Shown in pieces: positions 55,957 through 64,000 of a DNA stretch of 64,000 nt; position 1 is the first letter of the stretch, and each line of letters begins with the position of its first letter. The DNA is taken from positions 7,104 to 71,103 of the forward strand of contig NZ_JAESIH010000041.1 in assembly GCF_016756745.1 (NCBI RefSeq), read 5' to 3'. Source of the stretch: Aminivibrio sp. (GTDB taxonomy: Bacteria; Synergistota; Synergistia; Synergistales; Aminobacteriaceae). Made by a program: the position numbers and the translations under genes. Under the pieces are notes generated by a model. That model did not search any database and was not told where the DNA came from. It saw nothing but the letters and a program-made list of their open reading frames with translations.

Positions 55957-56634
55957 ATGAACACTACTGGAGCCGACGGTCCTTTCAGATTTATGGAATG
56001 CTCTATTCTGCCCGTGAGTACGGGCCTTCGAGCACAGACTCTCAGGGAACTCCGGTCCGCCATCCCCGAAATACCCGAAAGTTCCCTCTACTATCATTTC
56101 TGGGGCAGAATGCTCCGCCCTCATATCGCCGAGTCTGAGTTCAACAACGATTTTGCTTCCTGGGCCGATGGAGGCCTGGGGGACATCGAGCTGGCGGAAG
56201 TCCTCAGCGCGATCAATCCCGTGAAGTGCAAGGACTTCGCGGAACTTCGGTCGATCCTTGAGGATATCCTCGAGTCTCGCATCGACCAGGGGGATTTTTT
56301 GAGCTGGAAGAAGGCGGATAGGGAATTCTATTTTATTGCCTGCAGAAAGTTCATGTTCGCTACGGGGAAGGTCGCTTCCTCCCTGGAGGATTTTCCCGCA
56401 GCGGTCAAAACAGCCACCCGGCAGAGTTTCTTTCACCACTTTCTCGACGGCCGGCGACGTTCTCCCGAGGGAAAGGACGACTTCACCCTCTGGCTCGAGC
56501 AGTTCGGCGAGACGACCGCCGAGGTGAGGAGGCTCCTCGGCAGGGTGGATTCCTATCTTTTTTCCCTCGGAGAACTGAAGGGACAGATTGTCTCCATTCT
56601 CGAGAAGGGGCTCCGGAAGGGAGGAAAGAAATGA
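55957..56634 (+). CDS. DUF5752-like protein of the trehalose cluster
   Basis: This 225-residue protein resembles DUF5752: PFRFMECSILPVSTGLRAQT, LYYHFWGRMLRPHIAESEFN, NDFASWADGGLGDIELAEVL and a second half with FFHHFLDGRRRSPEGKDDFT and LWLEQFG. Function is unknown; family members usually lie next to TreT-type trehalose synthases, as here (4-base overlap with treT). AAGGAGG precedes ATG 55957. A role in trehalose regulation or in a complex with the synthase is an inference. Confidence 0.75.
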   Translation: MNTTGADGPFRFMECSILPVSTGLRAQTLRELRSAIPEIPESSLYYHFWGRMLRPHIAESEFNNDFASWADGGLGDIELAEVLSAINPVKCKDFAELRSILEDILESRIDQGDFLSWKKADREFYFIACRKFMFATGKVASSLEDFPAAVKTATRQSFFHHFLDGRRRSPEGKDDFTLWLEQFGETTAEVRRLLGRVDSYLFSLGELKGQIVSILEKGLRKGGKK

Positions 56635-57872
56635 TGTCCGACATGCTGAAGCAGTACGGCGAAATTATCGGTTTTCATGCCACGGACAGCCTGCTGGTCA
56701 TAGCGGAAAAACTCAGGGGAAAGAAGATCGTCCATGTGAACTCCACCAAGGAGGGAGGCGGAGTGGCGGAAATCCTCTCTTCCATGGTTCCCCTCTCCCG
56801 GGAGCTCGGGCTGGACGTTTCCTGGGAGGTTATCGAGGGGGACGAACCCTTCTTCTCCTGCACGAAAACGCTGCACAATTCTCTCCAGGGAATGGCCGGA
56901 GGCCTTTCCGACGGACAGATCGCCTCCTACACGGAAACGAATCGAAGGAACGCCGAAAGGCTCAAGGACTGCCTCGAAGAGGCGGACTACGTTTTCATCC
57001 ACGATCCCCAGCCGGCGGCCCTGCTCGGAATGATTCCCGGACGGAAAGGGAAATGGATCTGGCGGTGCCATATCGACGTCAGCGCCCCGAACAGGTCTGT
57101 GTGGCGGTTCGTGAAAAGGCAGGTCGAAGGGTACGACGCGTCCATCTTTTCTCTGTCCGATTTCGCCCAGCCTCTGCCGCACCCCCAGTTCCTCATTACG
57201 CCGAGCATCGATCCCCTGAGCGAGAAGAACATCCCACTCTCCAAGACGGAGATTGAAAAGACCTATCGGGAACTGGGGGTGCCCCGGGACAAGCCGATCA
57301 TCCTCCAGGTTTCCCGTTTCGACCGGTTCAAGGATCCCCTGGGGGTCATAGAAAGCTACCGGATAGCGAAGGAATACGTTGATATCAGGCTTGTTCTCGC
57401 TGGAGGCGGAGCGACGGACGATCCCGAATCGGGCCAAGTGCTCTCCGCCGTCCAGGAGGCTGCGGCCGGCGATCCCGACATTGCGGTCCTGGTGCTTCCG
57501 CCGGACGCCCATCGGGCCATCAACGCCCTCCAGTCCGGTGCCGACGTGATCGTTCAAAAGTCAACCAGGGAGGGTTTCGGTCTTACGGTGAGCGAAGGCA
57601 TGTGGAAGAGAAAACCGGTCATCGGAGGCGACGTCGGGGGCATCCGGCTGCAGGTCATCAACCGGTTCAACGGCTTCCGTGTACGCTCCCCCGAGGGCGC
57701 CGCCATCAGAATAAGGTACCTCCTGACCCACCGGTGGAAGAGGGAGAGAATGGGCGTGAACGCCAGACAGTACGTCCTTGAGAATTTCCTGATTACGGGC
57801 CAGCTGCGGAACTACCTGTCCCTTCTCGTGACCCTGGACGGAGGGGAAGGGGAGTGGGAGCGTTGGATATAG
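56631..57872 (+). CDS. treT: Trehalose synthase, glycosyltransferase type (TreT)
   Basis: This 413-residue GT-B protein has VHVNSTKEGGGVAEILSSMV, the TreT-type acceptor loop, WRCHIDVSAPNRSVWRFVK, LQVSRFDRFKDPLGVIESYR, VLAGGGATDDPESG and STREGFGLTVSEGMWKRKPV with the nucleotide-sugar glutamates. TreT joins NDP-glucose and glucose directly to make trehalose and can run in reverse. It overlaps DUF5752 and otsB. Confidence 0.85.
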   Translation: MMSDMLKQYGEIIGFHATDSLLVIAEKLRGKKIVHVNSTKEGGGVAEILSSMVPLSRELGLDVSWEVIEGDEPFFSCTKTLHNSLQGMAGGLSDGQIASYTETNRRNAERLKDCLEEADYVFIHDPQPAALLGMIPGRKGKWIWRCHIDVSAPNRSVWRFVKRQVEGYDASIFSLSDFAQPLPHPQFLITPSIDPLSEKNIPLSKTEIEKTYRELGVPRDKPIILQVSRFDRFKDPLGVIESYRIAKEYVDIRLVLAGGGATDDPESGQVLSAVQEAAAGDPDIAVLVLPPDAHRAINALQSGADVIVQKSTREGFGLTVSEGMWKRKPVIGGDVGGIRLQVINRFNGFRVRSPEGAAIRIRYLLTHRWKRERMGVNARQYVLENFLITGQLRNYLSLLVTLDGGEGEWERWI

Positions 57873-58660
57873 GACATCCCCGAATGGGTCTTTCGGATCT
57901 GGAAGGTTTCTTCGAATCCTTCCGGGGAGTCGGAGTCAGCCCTCTGCTCGTAAGCGACTATGACGGCACGCTCGTCCCTTTTCGCAGGGAAAGGGACGAG
58001 GCCGTCCCCTCCCGGGAAACCAGAGACTTGGTCAGGCGAATCGGAGAAGCTGGGGGGGAGTTCATTCTCCTCACGGGGAGAGAGGCGTCCGAGGCGGCTT
58101 CCCTGCTTGGAGTGCCTGCGGAAATATGGGGGTGCCACGGATGGCAGCGCCGTTCCCCCGGAGGAGAGACGATCACCATGCCCCTGTCGGGCGCGGAGGA
58201 AGATGCTCTACGGTTGCTTCCGGATCTGTTCCGCTCCTTTCCTTCCGATGCCGTGGAAAGGAAGCCCGTATCGATCGCTCTTCACTGGAGAGAGCGGCCC
58301 GATGTGCTGGAACAGTACGGAAAGCTGGAGAAGTCCATTATTGAGAGAGCTTCGTCAGCAGGCCTTGAAAAACTCCCCTTTGATCAGGGGGTTGAGTTCC
58401 GCCTTCCGTCATGTACCAAGGGGGAGGCCATGAAACGGATACTGGCTGCCCGAAGTTTCAGGGACCCCGTCTGCTATCTCGGAGATGACGTGACGGACGA
58501 AGATGCCTTCCGGGCGCTCGACGGAAGGGGCGTGGGGGTTCTCGTATCGGCTCTTCCGGCGGCGAGCGCCGCCGTTGTCAGAATACGCCCGGAGGAAGTC
58601 CCGGAATTCCTCCGGAAATGGATTGCCGCTCTTGAAGCCGAAAGAAGGGAATCGCCGTGA
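57854..58660 (+). CDS. otsB: Trehalose-6-phosphate phosphatase
   Basis: This 268-residue HAD phosphatase has the nucleophile in LLVSDYDGTLVPF, LLTGREASEA, GCHGWQRR and the C-terminal CYLGDDVTDEDAFRAL with the magnesium aspartates. It removes phosphate from trehalose-6-phosphate. GTG 57854 inside the end of treT is chosen because GAAGGGGA lies just before it; ATG 57884 lacks a site. It overlaps otsA by 4 bases. Confidence 0.9.
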   Translation: MGALDIGHPRMGLSDLEGFFESFRGVGVSPLLVSDYDGTLVPFRRERDEAVPSRETRDLVRRIGEAGGEFILLTGREASEAASLLGVPAEIWGCHGWQRRSPGGETITMPLSGAEEDALRLLPDLFRSFPSDAVERKPVSIALHWRERPDVLEQYGKLEKSIIERASSAGLEKLPFDQGVEFRLPSCTKGEAMKRILAARSFRDPVCYLGDDVTDEDAFRALDGRGVGVLVSALPAASAAVVRIRPEEVPEFLRKWIAALEAERRESP

Positions 58661-60165
58661 AGCGAAAAGCAAGACTGCTGGTGGTGTCCAACCGGCTTCC
58701 GGTGACCCTCTCCTGTGAGGAGGGGAAGTGGAAAGGATACCCGGCCTCAGGGGGGCTGGTCAGCGCCATGACCCCCGTGCTGAAGAACAGGGGCGGTTTC
58801 TGGGTCGGGTGGCCCGGAACCGGTTCGGGTGCTCGTCTTGCCGATATTCGGGATATCCTCGGCCCGGTGTCGGAGGAAAGCGGGTACCGCTTTCTTCCCG
58901 TTATGCTCACCAGGGAAGATGTCAATGACTTCTACTACGGATATTCCAACTCAGTGCTGTGGCCGCTTTTTCACGACCTCCAGAGCCGCTGCGATTTTTC
59001 TCCCCGCTACTGGGACGGCTATATCCGTTCAAACGCCAAGTTCGCCAGGGTCGTCCTGAGACACGCCTCGGAGGACGACTTTATATGGGTGAACGATTAC
59101 CAGCTCATCCCCCTGGGAGCCATGCTCCGGGAGAAGAATCCCGGGCTCAGGACATCCTTTTTTCTTCACATTCCTTTCCCGAGCGTGGATGTGTTCATGA
59201 AAATGCCCAGGCGCAGCGAAATCCTCGACCAGATGACCCGGTACTCCTTCATGTGCTTCCAGACTGGAAGAGACAGAAAGAATTTCCTTGACTGCCTGAG
59301 GGTCTTCCGCCCGGAATACCAGGTGTCCGGCCGGGGGCACATCGTGAAGGTCCGCCTCGGGGACCGCTCCTTTTCCGTGGGGAGCCTTCCCATCAGCATA
59401 GATTACCAGGCCTACTCCTCCTTGGGAGGATCAAGAAGCGTGGTAGCCCGGTCAAAGGAAATACGGCAGGAGATCTTCGGAGAAAAATTCATCCTCGGCG
59501 TGGACAGGCTGGACTATTCAAAGGGAATCCCGGAAAAGCTCAGGGGCTTCAGGAGATGTCTTGAGCTATATCCCGAACTCCGTGAGCGGGTTACCTTGTA
59601 CCAGATCGTGGTCCCGAGCAGGGAGGCGGTGGAACAGTACCAGACCCTCAAGGAGGAAATCGAGCTGCTCATCAGCCGAATCAACGGTGAGTTTGCCACA
59701 ACCCGGTGGGTTCCGGTGAACTGGCATTACGGCTCCGTGTCCAGGGAGGAGCTCGCCGCCATGTACCGGGCGGCGGATATGGCCCTCGTGACGTCCCTCA
59801 AGGACGGGATGAACCTTGTCTGCAAGGAGTACTGCGCCTGCAAGGGAAGGGAGCCGGGAGTCCTCATTCTCAGCGAGTTCACCGGCGCCGCCCTCCAGCT
59901 CTCACGGGGAGCCGTCCTGGTGAACCCCTATGACGTGGACGCCGTTGCCGGAGCCATCAGGGGGGCGTTCTTCATGGAAGACAGGGAGAAAAAGGAGAGA
60001 ATGCGGTATCTCCGAAAGTCCATTGCCCGGCAGGACGTCTTCTGGTGGGTTGATAATTTCCTTCGGGCAGCCGCCGGGAAAAAACTGGAAGATTTTCCCG
60101 AACAGACCATTCCCTCCCTCTGGCCCGGCGTGGCGGAGGGGGAGCAAAACGACCCCGGATTGTAG
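58657..60165 (+). CDS. otsA: Trehalose-6-phosphate synthase (GT20; OtsA or GgpS type)
   Basis: This 502-residue GT20 enzyme has LLVVSNRLPVTLS, SGGLVSAMTPVL, FWVGWPGTG, WPLFHDL, FIWVNDYQLIPLGAMLR, FFLHIPFPS, ILGVDRLDYSKGIPEKLRGF and VTSLKDGMNLVCKEYCACKG, the full OtsA pattern. It joins UDP-glucose and glucose-6-phosphate; glucosylglycerol-phosphate synthases are close relatives, so this remains possible, but the OtsB partner favours trehalose. GTG 58657 overlaps the otsB stop. Confidence 0.92.
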   Translation: MKRKARLLVVSNRLPVTLSCEEGKWKGYPASGGLVSAMTPVLKNRGGFWVGWPGTGSGARLADIRDILGPVSEESGYRFLPVMLTREDVNDFYYGYSNSVLWPLFHDLQSRCDFSPRYWDGYIRSNAKFARVVLRHASEDDFIWVNDYQLIPLGAMLREKNPGLRTSFFLHIPFPSVDVFMKMPRRSEILDQMTRYSFMCFQTGRDRKNFLDCLRVFRPEYQVSGRGHIVKVRLGDRSFSVGSLPISIDYQAYSSLGGSRSVVARSKEIRQEIFGEKFILGVDRLDYSKGIPEKLRGFRRCLELYPELRERVTLYQIVVPSREAVEQYQTLKEEIELLISRINGEFATTRWVPVNWHYGSVSREELAAMYRAADMALVTSLKDGMNLVCKEYCACKGREPGVLILSEFTGAALQLSRGAVLVNPYDVDAVAGAIRGAFFMEDREKKERMRYLRKSIARQDVFWWVDNFLRAAAGKKLEDFPEQTIPSLWPGVAEGEQNDPGL

Positions 60166-60167
60166 AC

Positions 60168-60225
60168 GCTCCCAAAGCCTCAATTGTTCCTGGCAGAGAG
60201 AGCGTCGCCGGTGTTTGCGGTTTGG
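60168..60225. repeat. Possible decayed element fragment after otsA
   Basis: GACGCTCCC...GGCAGAGAGAGCGTCGCCGG shows the family's arm motifs (GACGCTC and GAGCGTC pair) and CCTGGCAGAGAGAG like the left arm, but no terminal repeat is preserved. It may also act as a weak stop for the trehalose cluster. Confidence 0.4.
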
Positions 60226-60289
60226 AGAATTCTGCGGGAGTTTACTTCTCAGGGGGCACAGACTACAATATAAATACGCTGATTTGCAG

Positions 60290-60318
60290 TTGCGCGGAGC
60301 CCGGGCGTACCTTATACT
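60290..60318 (+). promoter_or_regulatory. Possible promoter for recJ and rel
   Basis: TTGCGC (60290-60295), a 17-base spacer and TATACT (60313-60318). Good -10, only half-matching -35. It precedes the short frame at 60385. Confidence 0.5.
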
Positions 60319-60384
60319 GCGGCTCCGCATGTGTCTTTTTTTGATGTTTTCCGGCAGGAAAGACCGATTCCGGGGAGGAATTTC

Positions 60385-60510
60385 ATGAGGAACCCAAGTC
60401 CGGCCGCCGTTTTTATGGCGGCTTGCGCGACTGTGATTTCATTTCATCACGGGAAAGAACAACCTGTTCCCGCAGCGTGGTTCCGTACTGCGGGGGAATT
60501 GTTCCTGTGA
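60385..60510 (+). CDS. Short 41-residue frame coupled to recJ
   Basis: ATG 60385 follows a strong ribosome site (GGGGAGGAATTTC). The frame of 41 residues has a hydrophobic stretch (AAVFMAACATVISF) and ends FRTAGELFL. Its stop overlaps the recJ GTG (GTGA), the usual form of translational coupling. It may be a leader peptide, a small membrane protein, or only an upstream initiation site. No family was recognised. Confidence 0.45.
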   Translation: MRNPSPAAVFMAACATVISFHHGKEQPVPAAWFRTAGELFL

Positions 60511-62159
60511 CGTCTCTTTGCAGGACGGACCGACTCCGAATCGTCCGGCCCACCTCTTCGGCGAGGGCCATCGCCGAAAGGGAGGGGTGTTCCCTGCTGG
60601 CTGCAGCGGTGCTGGAATGCCGGGGCAGCCTGGAGGGGAATTTTTCGTTCCACCGGCCGTCTCTTACCGGTCTTCTCGAAGGGCTGGACCTGGGCCGGGG
60701 GGCCGCCGAGGCAGCCGGGCGCTGGAAGAAACTCCCCGACCTGGGAAAAGTGCTCGTCTACGGTGATTACGACGTGGACGGCGTGGCCTCCACCACCCTC
60801 GCCATGGAAATCTGCCGAACAAAGGCGAAACAGGTACGCTTCTTTATCCCCCACCGCCACGAACAGGGGTACGGCCTCCACGAGTCGGTCATGGACAAGC
60901 TTCTCCCCATGGGATGGGATACCCTCGTCGTGGTGGACTGTGGCTCCAAGGACCGGGAGATTCTCGAAAAGGCAGCCGCCGCAGGGGTCAACGTCTTTGT
61001 CTTCGACCACCACCAGCCGGAGGAAGGAAAGGACTTCCACGGCTCAGTGGTGAATCCTCACGGCAGCGACGGGTGTTCCTTCGGCAAAGCCCTCTGCGCT
61101 ACAACCGTCCTGTGGGCCTGGGCATGGAAATTCGACATTCTTCCCCGGAATCGGATGGAAGCAATGACGGATCTTGCGGCCCTGGCCACCCTGGCGGACT
61201 GCATGCCCCTCAACGCCCTCAACAGAGAACTCGTAAGGGAGGGGATTTCTCTGATGAAATCCCGCCCGCGACCCGGACTTGCGAGACTGTTTTCCCGGCT
61301 GGGGCTTGCAGGGCAGGCTCTCTCCGAGGAGTCTCTCACCATGAAGGTCATCCCCTGCCTGAACGCGGCGGGAAGAATGGAGCTTGCCGATACGGCGGTG
61401 GGCGTGCTCCACGGCAGGTCGGGCGCCGACGAAAAGGTGGAAACCCTGCTTTCCCTGAACAAAAAGCGCCAGGTGCTTTCCGGGCGCATTTCCGGGGAGG
61501 CGGAGGAATTGCTCAGCGGTCCCTTCAGCCACGTGGCCCTCGGTGAATCCTGGCCGGTAGGGGTGCTCAGCGGCGTCGCAAGCCGGCTGTGCAGCATGAA
61601 ATCGTCGCCGGTGGTGCTGGCTGCCCCTGTACGGGGAGGCATCCGGGGAACCCTGAGGGTACCGGAGGGGGGCGACGCCATGAAGGTGCTCGACTCCGTT
61701 TCCTCCATGCTTGACGCATGGGGAGGCCACCAGTATGCCGCCGGCTTTTCCGTGACCAGGGAAAACTGGCCGGATGTCTCCAGGTGCCTTGAAGATGCCC
61801 TCTCTTCCATGGAACTGGAAGAGCCCCCGGTGACCGCCCTGGAGATGAGCCCTGACGAAATCGCCCTCGATTCCTGGAAGGAAGTAAGCACCCTCGGCCC
61901 CTTCGGCAACGGCAACCCGGCGCCCCTTTTCTTCATCGCCCGGACGGGGGGCGAGAAAATGCTCCCCCTGGGACGGGACGGCCGTCATCTCCAGATAGAG
62001 ACGGGTGGGGCGCGGCTCCTTGCTTTTGACGGGAAAAGCGCTATGGATGCCATGACGGCTTCCGGGGGATGGGTGTACCGTCCGCGGCTGGATTACTGGC
62101 AGGGCCGCGAAAGGCTGCAGTACGTGGTTGATTATGTCGTCGTGGACGACATCACCTAA
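60507..62159 (+). CDS. recJ: Single-stranded-DNA exonuclease RecJ (DHH family)
   Basis: This 550-residue protein has the DHH catalytic motifs VLVYGDYDVDGVASTTLAME, LVVVDCGSKDREI, VFVFDHHQPEEG and ADLAALATLADCMPLN, followed by DHHA1 (GGIRGTLRVPEGG, WGGHQYAAGFSV with the GGH motif) and an OB fold ending YVVDYVVVDDI. RecJ degrades single-stranded DNA 5'-3' in repair. GTG 60507 gives the usual N-terminus; an upstream frame adds 28 odd residues. The rel gene follows 15 bases later. Confidence 0.88.
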   Translation: MTSLCRTDRLRIVRPTSSARAIAEREGCSLLAAAVLECRGSLEGNFSFHRPSLTGLLEGLDLGRGAAEAAGRWKKLPDLGKVLVYGDYDVDGVASTTLAMEICRTKAKQVRFFIPHRHEQGYGLHESVMDKLLPMGWDTLVVVDCGSKDREILEKAAAAGVNVFVFDHHQPEEGKDFHGSVVNPHGSDGCSFGKALCATTVLWAWAWKFDILPRNRMEAMTDLAALATLADCMPLNALNRELVREGISLMKSRPRPGLARLFSRLGLAGQALSEESLTMKVIPCLNAAGRMELADTAVGVLHGRSGADEKVETLLSLNKKRQVLSGRISGEAEELLSGPFSHVALGESWPVGVLSGVASRLCSMKSSPVVLAAPVRGGIRGTLRVPEGGDAMKVLDSVSSMLDAWGGHQYAAGFSVTRENWPDVSRCLEDALSSMELEEPPVTALEMSPDEIALDSWKEVSTLGPFGNGNPAPLFFIARTGGEKMLPLGRDGRHLQIETGGARLLAFDGKSAMDAMTASGGWVYRPRLDYWQGRERLQYVVDYVVVDDIT

Positions 62160-62174
62160 CGGAGCGTGGACGAA

Positions 62175-64000
62175 ATGGACCCGAAAGAACTCAGCGGAAG
62201 CATCCTCGGGGAACAACAGGAACTGGGAGCGGGGGAAAAACTGCCCCTCAGGGGCGAGGAACACTCCGAAATGGACCGGAAGGCCTCCGGAAAACTGAGG
62301 GACAGCTACATTGGTCGTATTCCCGAGGAGGACCGGGCCATCTCGGTGAAGTTTGCATGGCACGAGCTGTGGTCCAAGGTGGTCCATTACCTTTCCCGGG
62401 AGGAACTCATGACTCTCGGAGAAGCCCTGGTCCTCGCCGGGGCGGCCCACAAGGACCAGAAACGCTCCACCGGCGACCCTTACATCGTCCACAGTATCAA
62501 CGTCGCCTCAATCCTCGCCGAAATGCAGCTCGACGTGGTCACTCTCGTCGCAGCCCTCCTTCACGATGTCCTCGAGGATACCGATATCACCATCGAAAAA
62601 CTGGAAGGCGCCTTCGGCGCGGACGTGGCCACCCTCGTGGACGGTGTGACCAAGCTTGGGAAGCTTCCCTTCAAATCCTTCGAGGACTACCAGGCGGAAA
62701 ACCTCCGCAAGATGTTCGTGGTCATGGCCAAGGACATCAGGGTGGTCCTCATCAAACTGGCCGACAGGCTGCACAACATGCGCACCCTGGGCGCCCTGAG
62801 GAAGGACAAACAGATGCGCATCGCCAGGGAGACCCTGGAGATCTACGCTCCCCTGGCCCACCGCCTGGGCATCTACCAGGTGAAGAGGGGGCTCGAGGAT
62901 CTGGCCTTCAAGTACGCTGACCCCGAAATGTACTACGAGATCCGGAGACGGGTCCGCAAAAAGCTGCCCGAGCGGGAGACCGTGGTCCGGAAAGCCATGG
63001 AGGTTCTCAGCGCCAGGTTGAAGGAAGAGGGCATCCACTGCAAGGTCACGGGCAGGGCGAAGCACTTCTTCAGCATTTACGAGAAAATGAATCGCAAGAA
63101 GCTGCCGGTGGAGCAGCTCTACGATCTCCTGGCCCTCAGGGTGGTGGTGGACGACATCGCGGCGTGCTATACCGTGCTGGGTATCGTCCACACCATCTGG
63201 AAGCCCATCCCCGGGCAGTTCGACGACTATATCGCAAACCCGAAGAGCAATATGTACCAGTCCCTCCACACCACGGTGGTGGGGCCCACGGGAGAGCCCC
63301 TGGAGGTGCAGATCCGTACCTGGGAGATGAACTCCCTGGCGGAGTACGGCATCGCTGCCCACTGGCGGTACAAGGAAGGGGGAGGAAGGCTTGACGATCT
63401 CGACGCCAAGCTGACCTGGATACGCCAGGCCCTCGAAGGGGACCACGACGGAGCCGCCGAGCCCTCGGAGTTCCTGGAACGTCTCAAGGACGACGTTCTC
63501 TCGAGCGATGTCTTTGTCTTCACGCCCCAGGGAGAGGTGGTTTCCCTGCCCAGGGGATCCACCCCCATCGACTTCGCCTACGCCATCCACACCCAAGTGG
63601 GTATGCGGTGTGTCGGGGCCATGGTGAACAACAGGATCGTGGCCATGGGTTACGAGCTCCAGAATGGGGATATAGTCAAGATCATCACTTCTCCCCAGGG
63701 AGCGCCCTCCAGGGACTGGCTGAAAATCGCCAGGAGCAGCAAGGCCCGGAGCAAGATCCGTGCCCATTTCCGCGCACTGGAAAAGACGGAGCGGATCGAA
63801 AAGGTCCAGAGGGGCAGGGACCTGCTTGAACGGGAACTCCGCCGGAGGGGGACTCTGGAGTTCGAGGCCTTCGAGGAACTGCTTCCCCTGCTCAACAAGA
63901 TTGCCAGGGATACGGGCCAGTCCAACGGGGAGGATCTGCTTTCCGCCATCGGCGCGGGACACCAGAGCGTCTCCCTCATAGCCCAGCGCCTCGCGGGCAA
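62175..64000 (+). CDS. rel: RelA/SpoT-type (p)ppGpp synthetase/hydrolase, cut by the window edge
   Basis: 608 codons are visible. After a 70-residue N-terminal extension comes an HD hydrolase domain with GDPYIVHSINVASILAE and ALLHDVLEDTDI (His130, Asp131, Glu134, Asp135), all present. The synthetase domain has GRAKHFFSIYEKM, YDLLALRVVVDD, NMYQSLHTTVVGP and LEVQIRTWEMNSLAE, with QFDD at residues 348-351. A TGS domain follows (DVFVFTPQGEVVSLPRGSTP). The C-terminal regulatory part runs off the end. It makes and degrades the stringent-response signal. Confidence 0.93.
   Translation, partial: MDPKELSGSILGEQQELGAGEKLPLRGEEHSEMDRKASGKLRDSYIGRIPEEDRAISVKFAWHELWSKVVHYLSREELMTLGEALVLAGAAHKDQKRSTGDPYIVHSINVASILAEMQLDVVTLVAALLHDVLEDTDITIEKLEGAFGADVATLVDGVTKLGKLPFKSFEDYQAENLRKMFVVMAKDIRVVLIKLADRLHNMRTLGALRKDKQMRIARETLEIYAPLAHRLGIYQVKRGLEDLAFKYADPEMYYEIRRRVRKKLPERETVVRKAMEVLSARLKEEGIHCKVTGRAKHFFSIYEKMNRKKLPVEQLYDLLALRVVVDDIAACYTVLGIVHTIWKPIPGQFDDYIANPKSNMYQSLHTTVVGPTGEPLEVQIRTWEMNSLAEYGIAAHWRYKEGGGRLDDLDAKLTWIRQALEGDHDGAAEPSEFLERLKDDVLSSDVFVFTPQGEVVSLPRGSTPIDFAYAIHTQVGMRCVGAMVNNRIVAMGYELQNGDIVKIITSPQGAPSRDWLKIARSSKARSKIRAHFRALEKTERIEKVQRGRDLLERELRRRGTLEFEAFEELLPLLNKIARDTGQSNGEDLLSAIGAGHQSVSLIAQRLAG

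Overview
The window is 64 kb of bacterial chromosome, GC-rich by eye. It most resembles a Gram-negative-type (diderm), anaerobic, amino-acid-using member of the Synergistota; this is an inference from gene content, not a database result. The indicators are LptA/LptB lipopolysaccharide-export genes, a CIRCE-controlled groESL operon, a membrane pyrophosphatase of the potassium-dependent sequence type, a Rex redox repressor, an M20 amidohydrolase, an iron-sulfur aldo/keto reductase, and T-box and TPP riboswitches.

Layout. 1-6 kb: PHP phosphoesterase, two glycosyltransferases, a TrkA/KtrA-type potassium regulator, and the decayed remains of a KdpD/KdpE-like two-component pair. 5.5-18 kb: cyclase, MarR-GNAT protein, radical SAM protein, VIT-family transporter, riboswitch-controlled thiT, mutY, glgB, M20 hydrolase, DMT exporter and aldo/keto reductase. 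18-25 kb: a complete sugar operon (SorC regulator, BtpA/SgcQ protein, RbsABC-like importer, FGGY kinase). 25-29 kb: AbrB-type permease, acylphosphatase, htpX, lemA, class IV aminotransferase, tRNA-Glu and tRNA-Gln. 29-31.4 kb: an AT-richer patch of decayed mobile and accessory DNA (IS4-type transposase remnant, frameshifted membrane protein, RelE-type toxin fragment). 31.4-33 kb: nitroreductase, a palindromic repeat array and a cupin. 33-46 kb: T-box-controlled thrC-thrB, lptA-lptB, murJ, tsaD, groESL, guaA and mobB-like. 46-64 kb: hppA, dnaG, rqcP-like, eno, ridA, rex, yajC-secD-secF, a trehalose cluster, recJ and a rel gene cut by the window edge.

The most unusual thing is a family of structured intergenic elements with a 14-bp terminal inverted repeat (CCTAAATCCGCAGG) and internal hairpins. 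Five copies are visible (6662, 10696, 17949, 43548, 55676), all in the same orientation. One interrupts a DUF4236-like gene: removing the element and one copy of a flanking 4-bp duplication (GCAC) restores the reading frame. Another ends a pyrimidine-dimer-glycosylase-like pseudogene inside its terminal repeat. Two others have 5-bp flanking direct repeats and lie beside fragments of older copies. This looks like a non-autonomous mobile element (MITE-like) carrying several hairpin modules. A second, unrelated repeat family (palindromic GTCATCC...GGATGAC units) is at 95-222 and 32007-32637, with related tandem repeats at 3391-3745.

Other points of note: a homoserine kinase fused to a tandem aspartokinase-type ACT pair, downstream of a threonine T-box (specifier ACC); a cluster with two separate trehalose routes (TreT and OtsAB) plus a DUF5752-like protein; and a Rel protein with an apparently intact HD hydrolase motif but an acidic QFDD synthetase motif.
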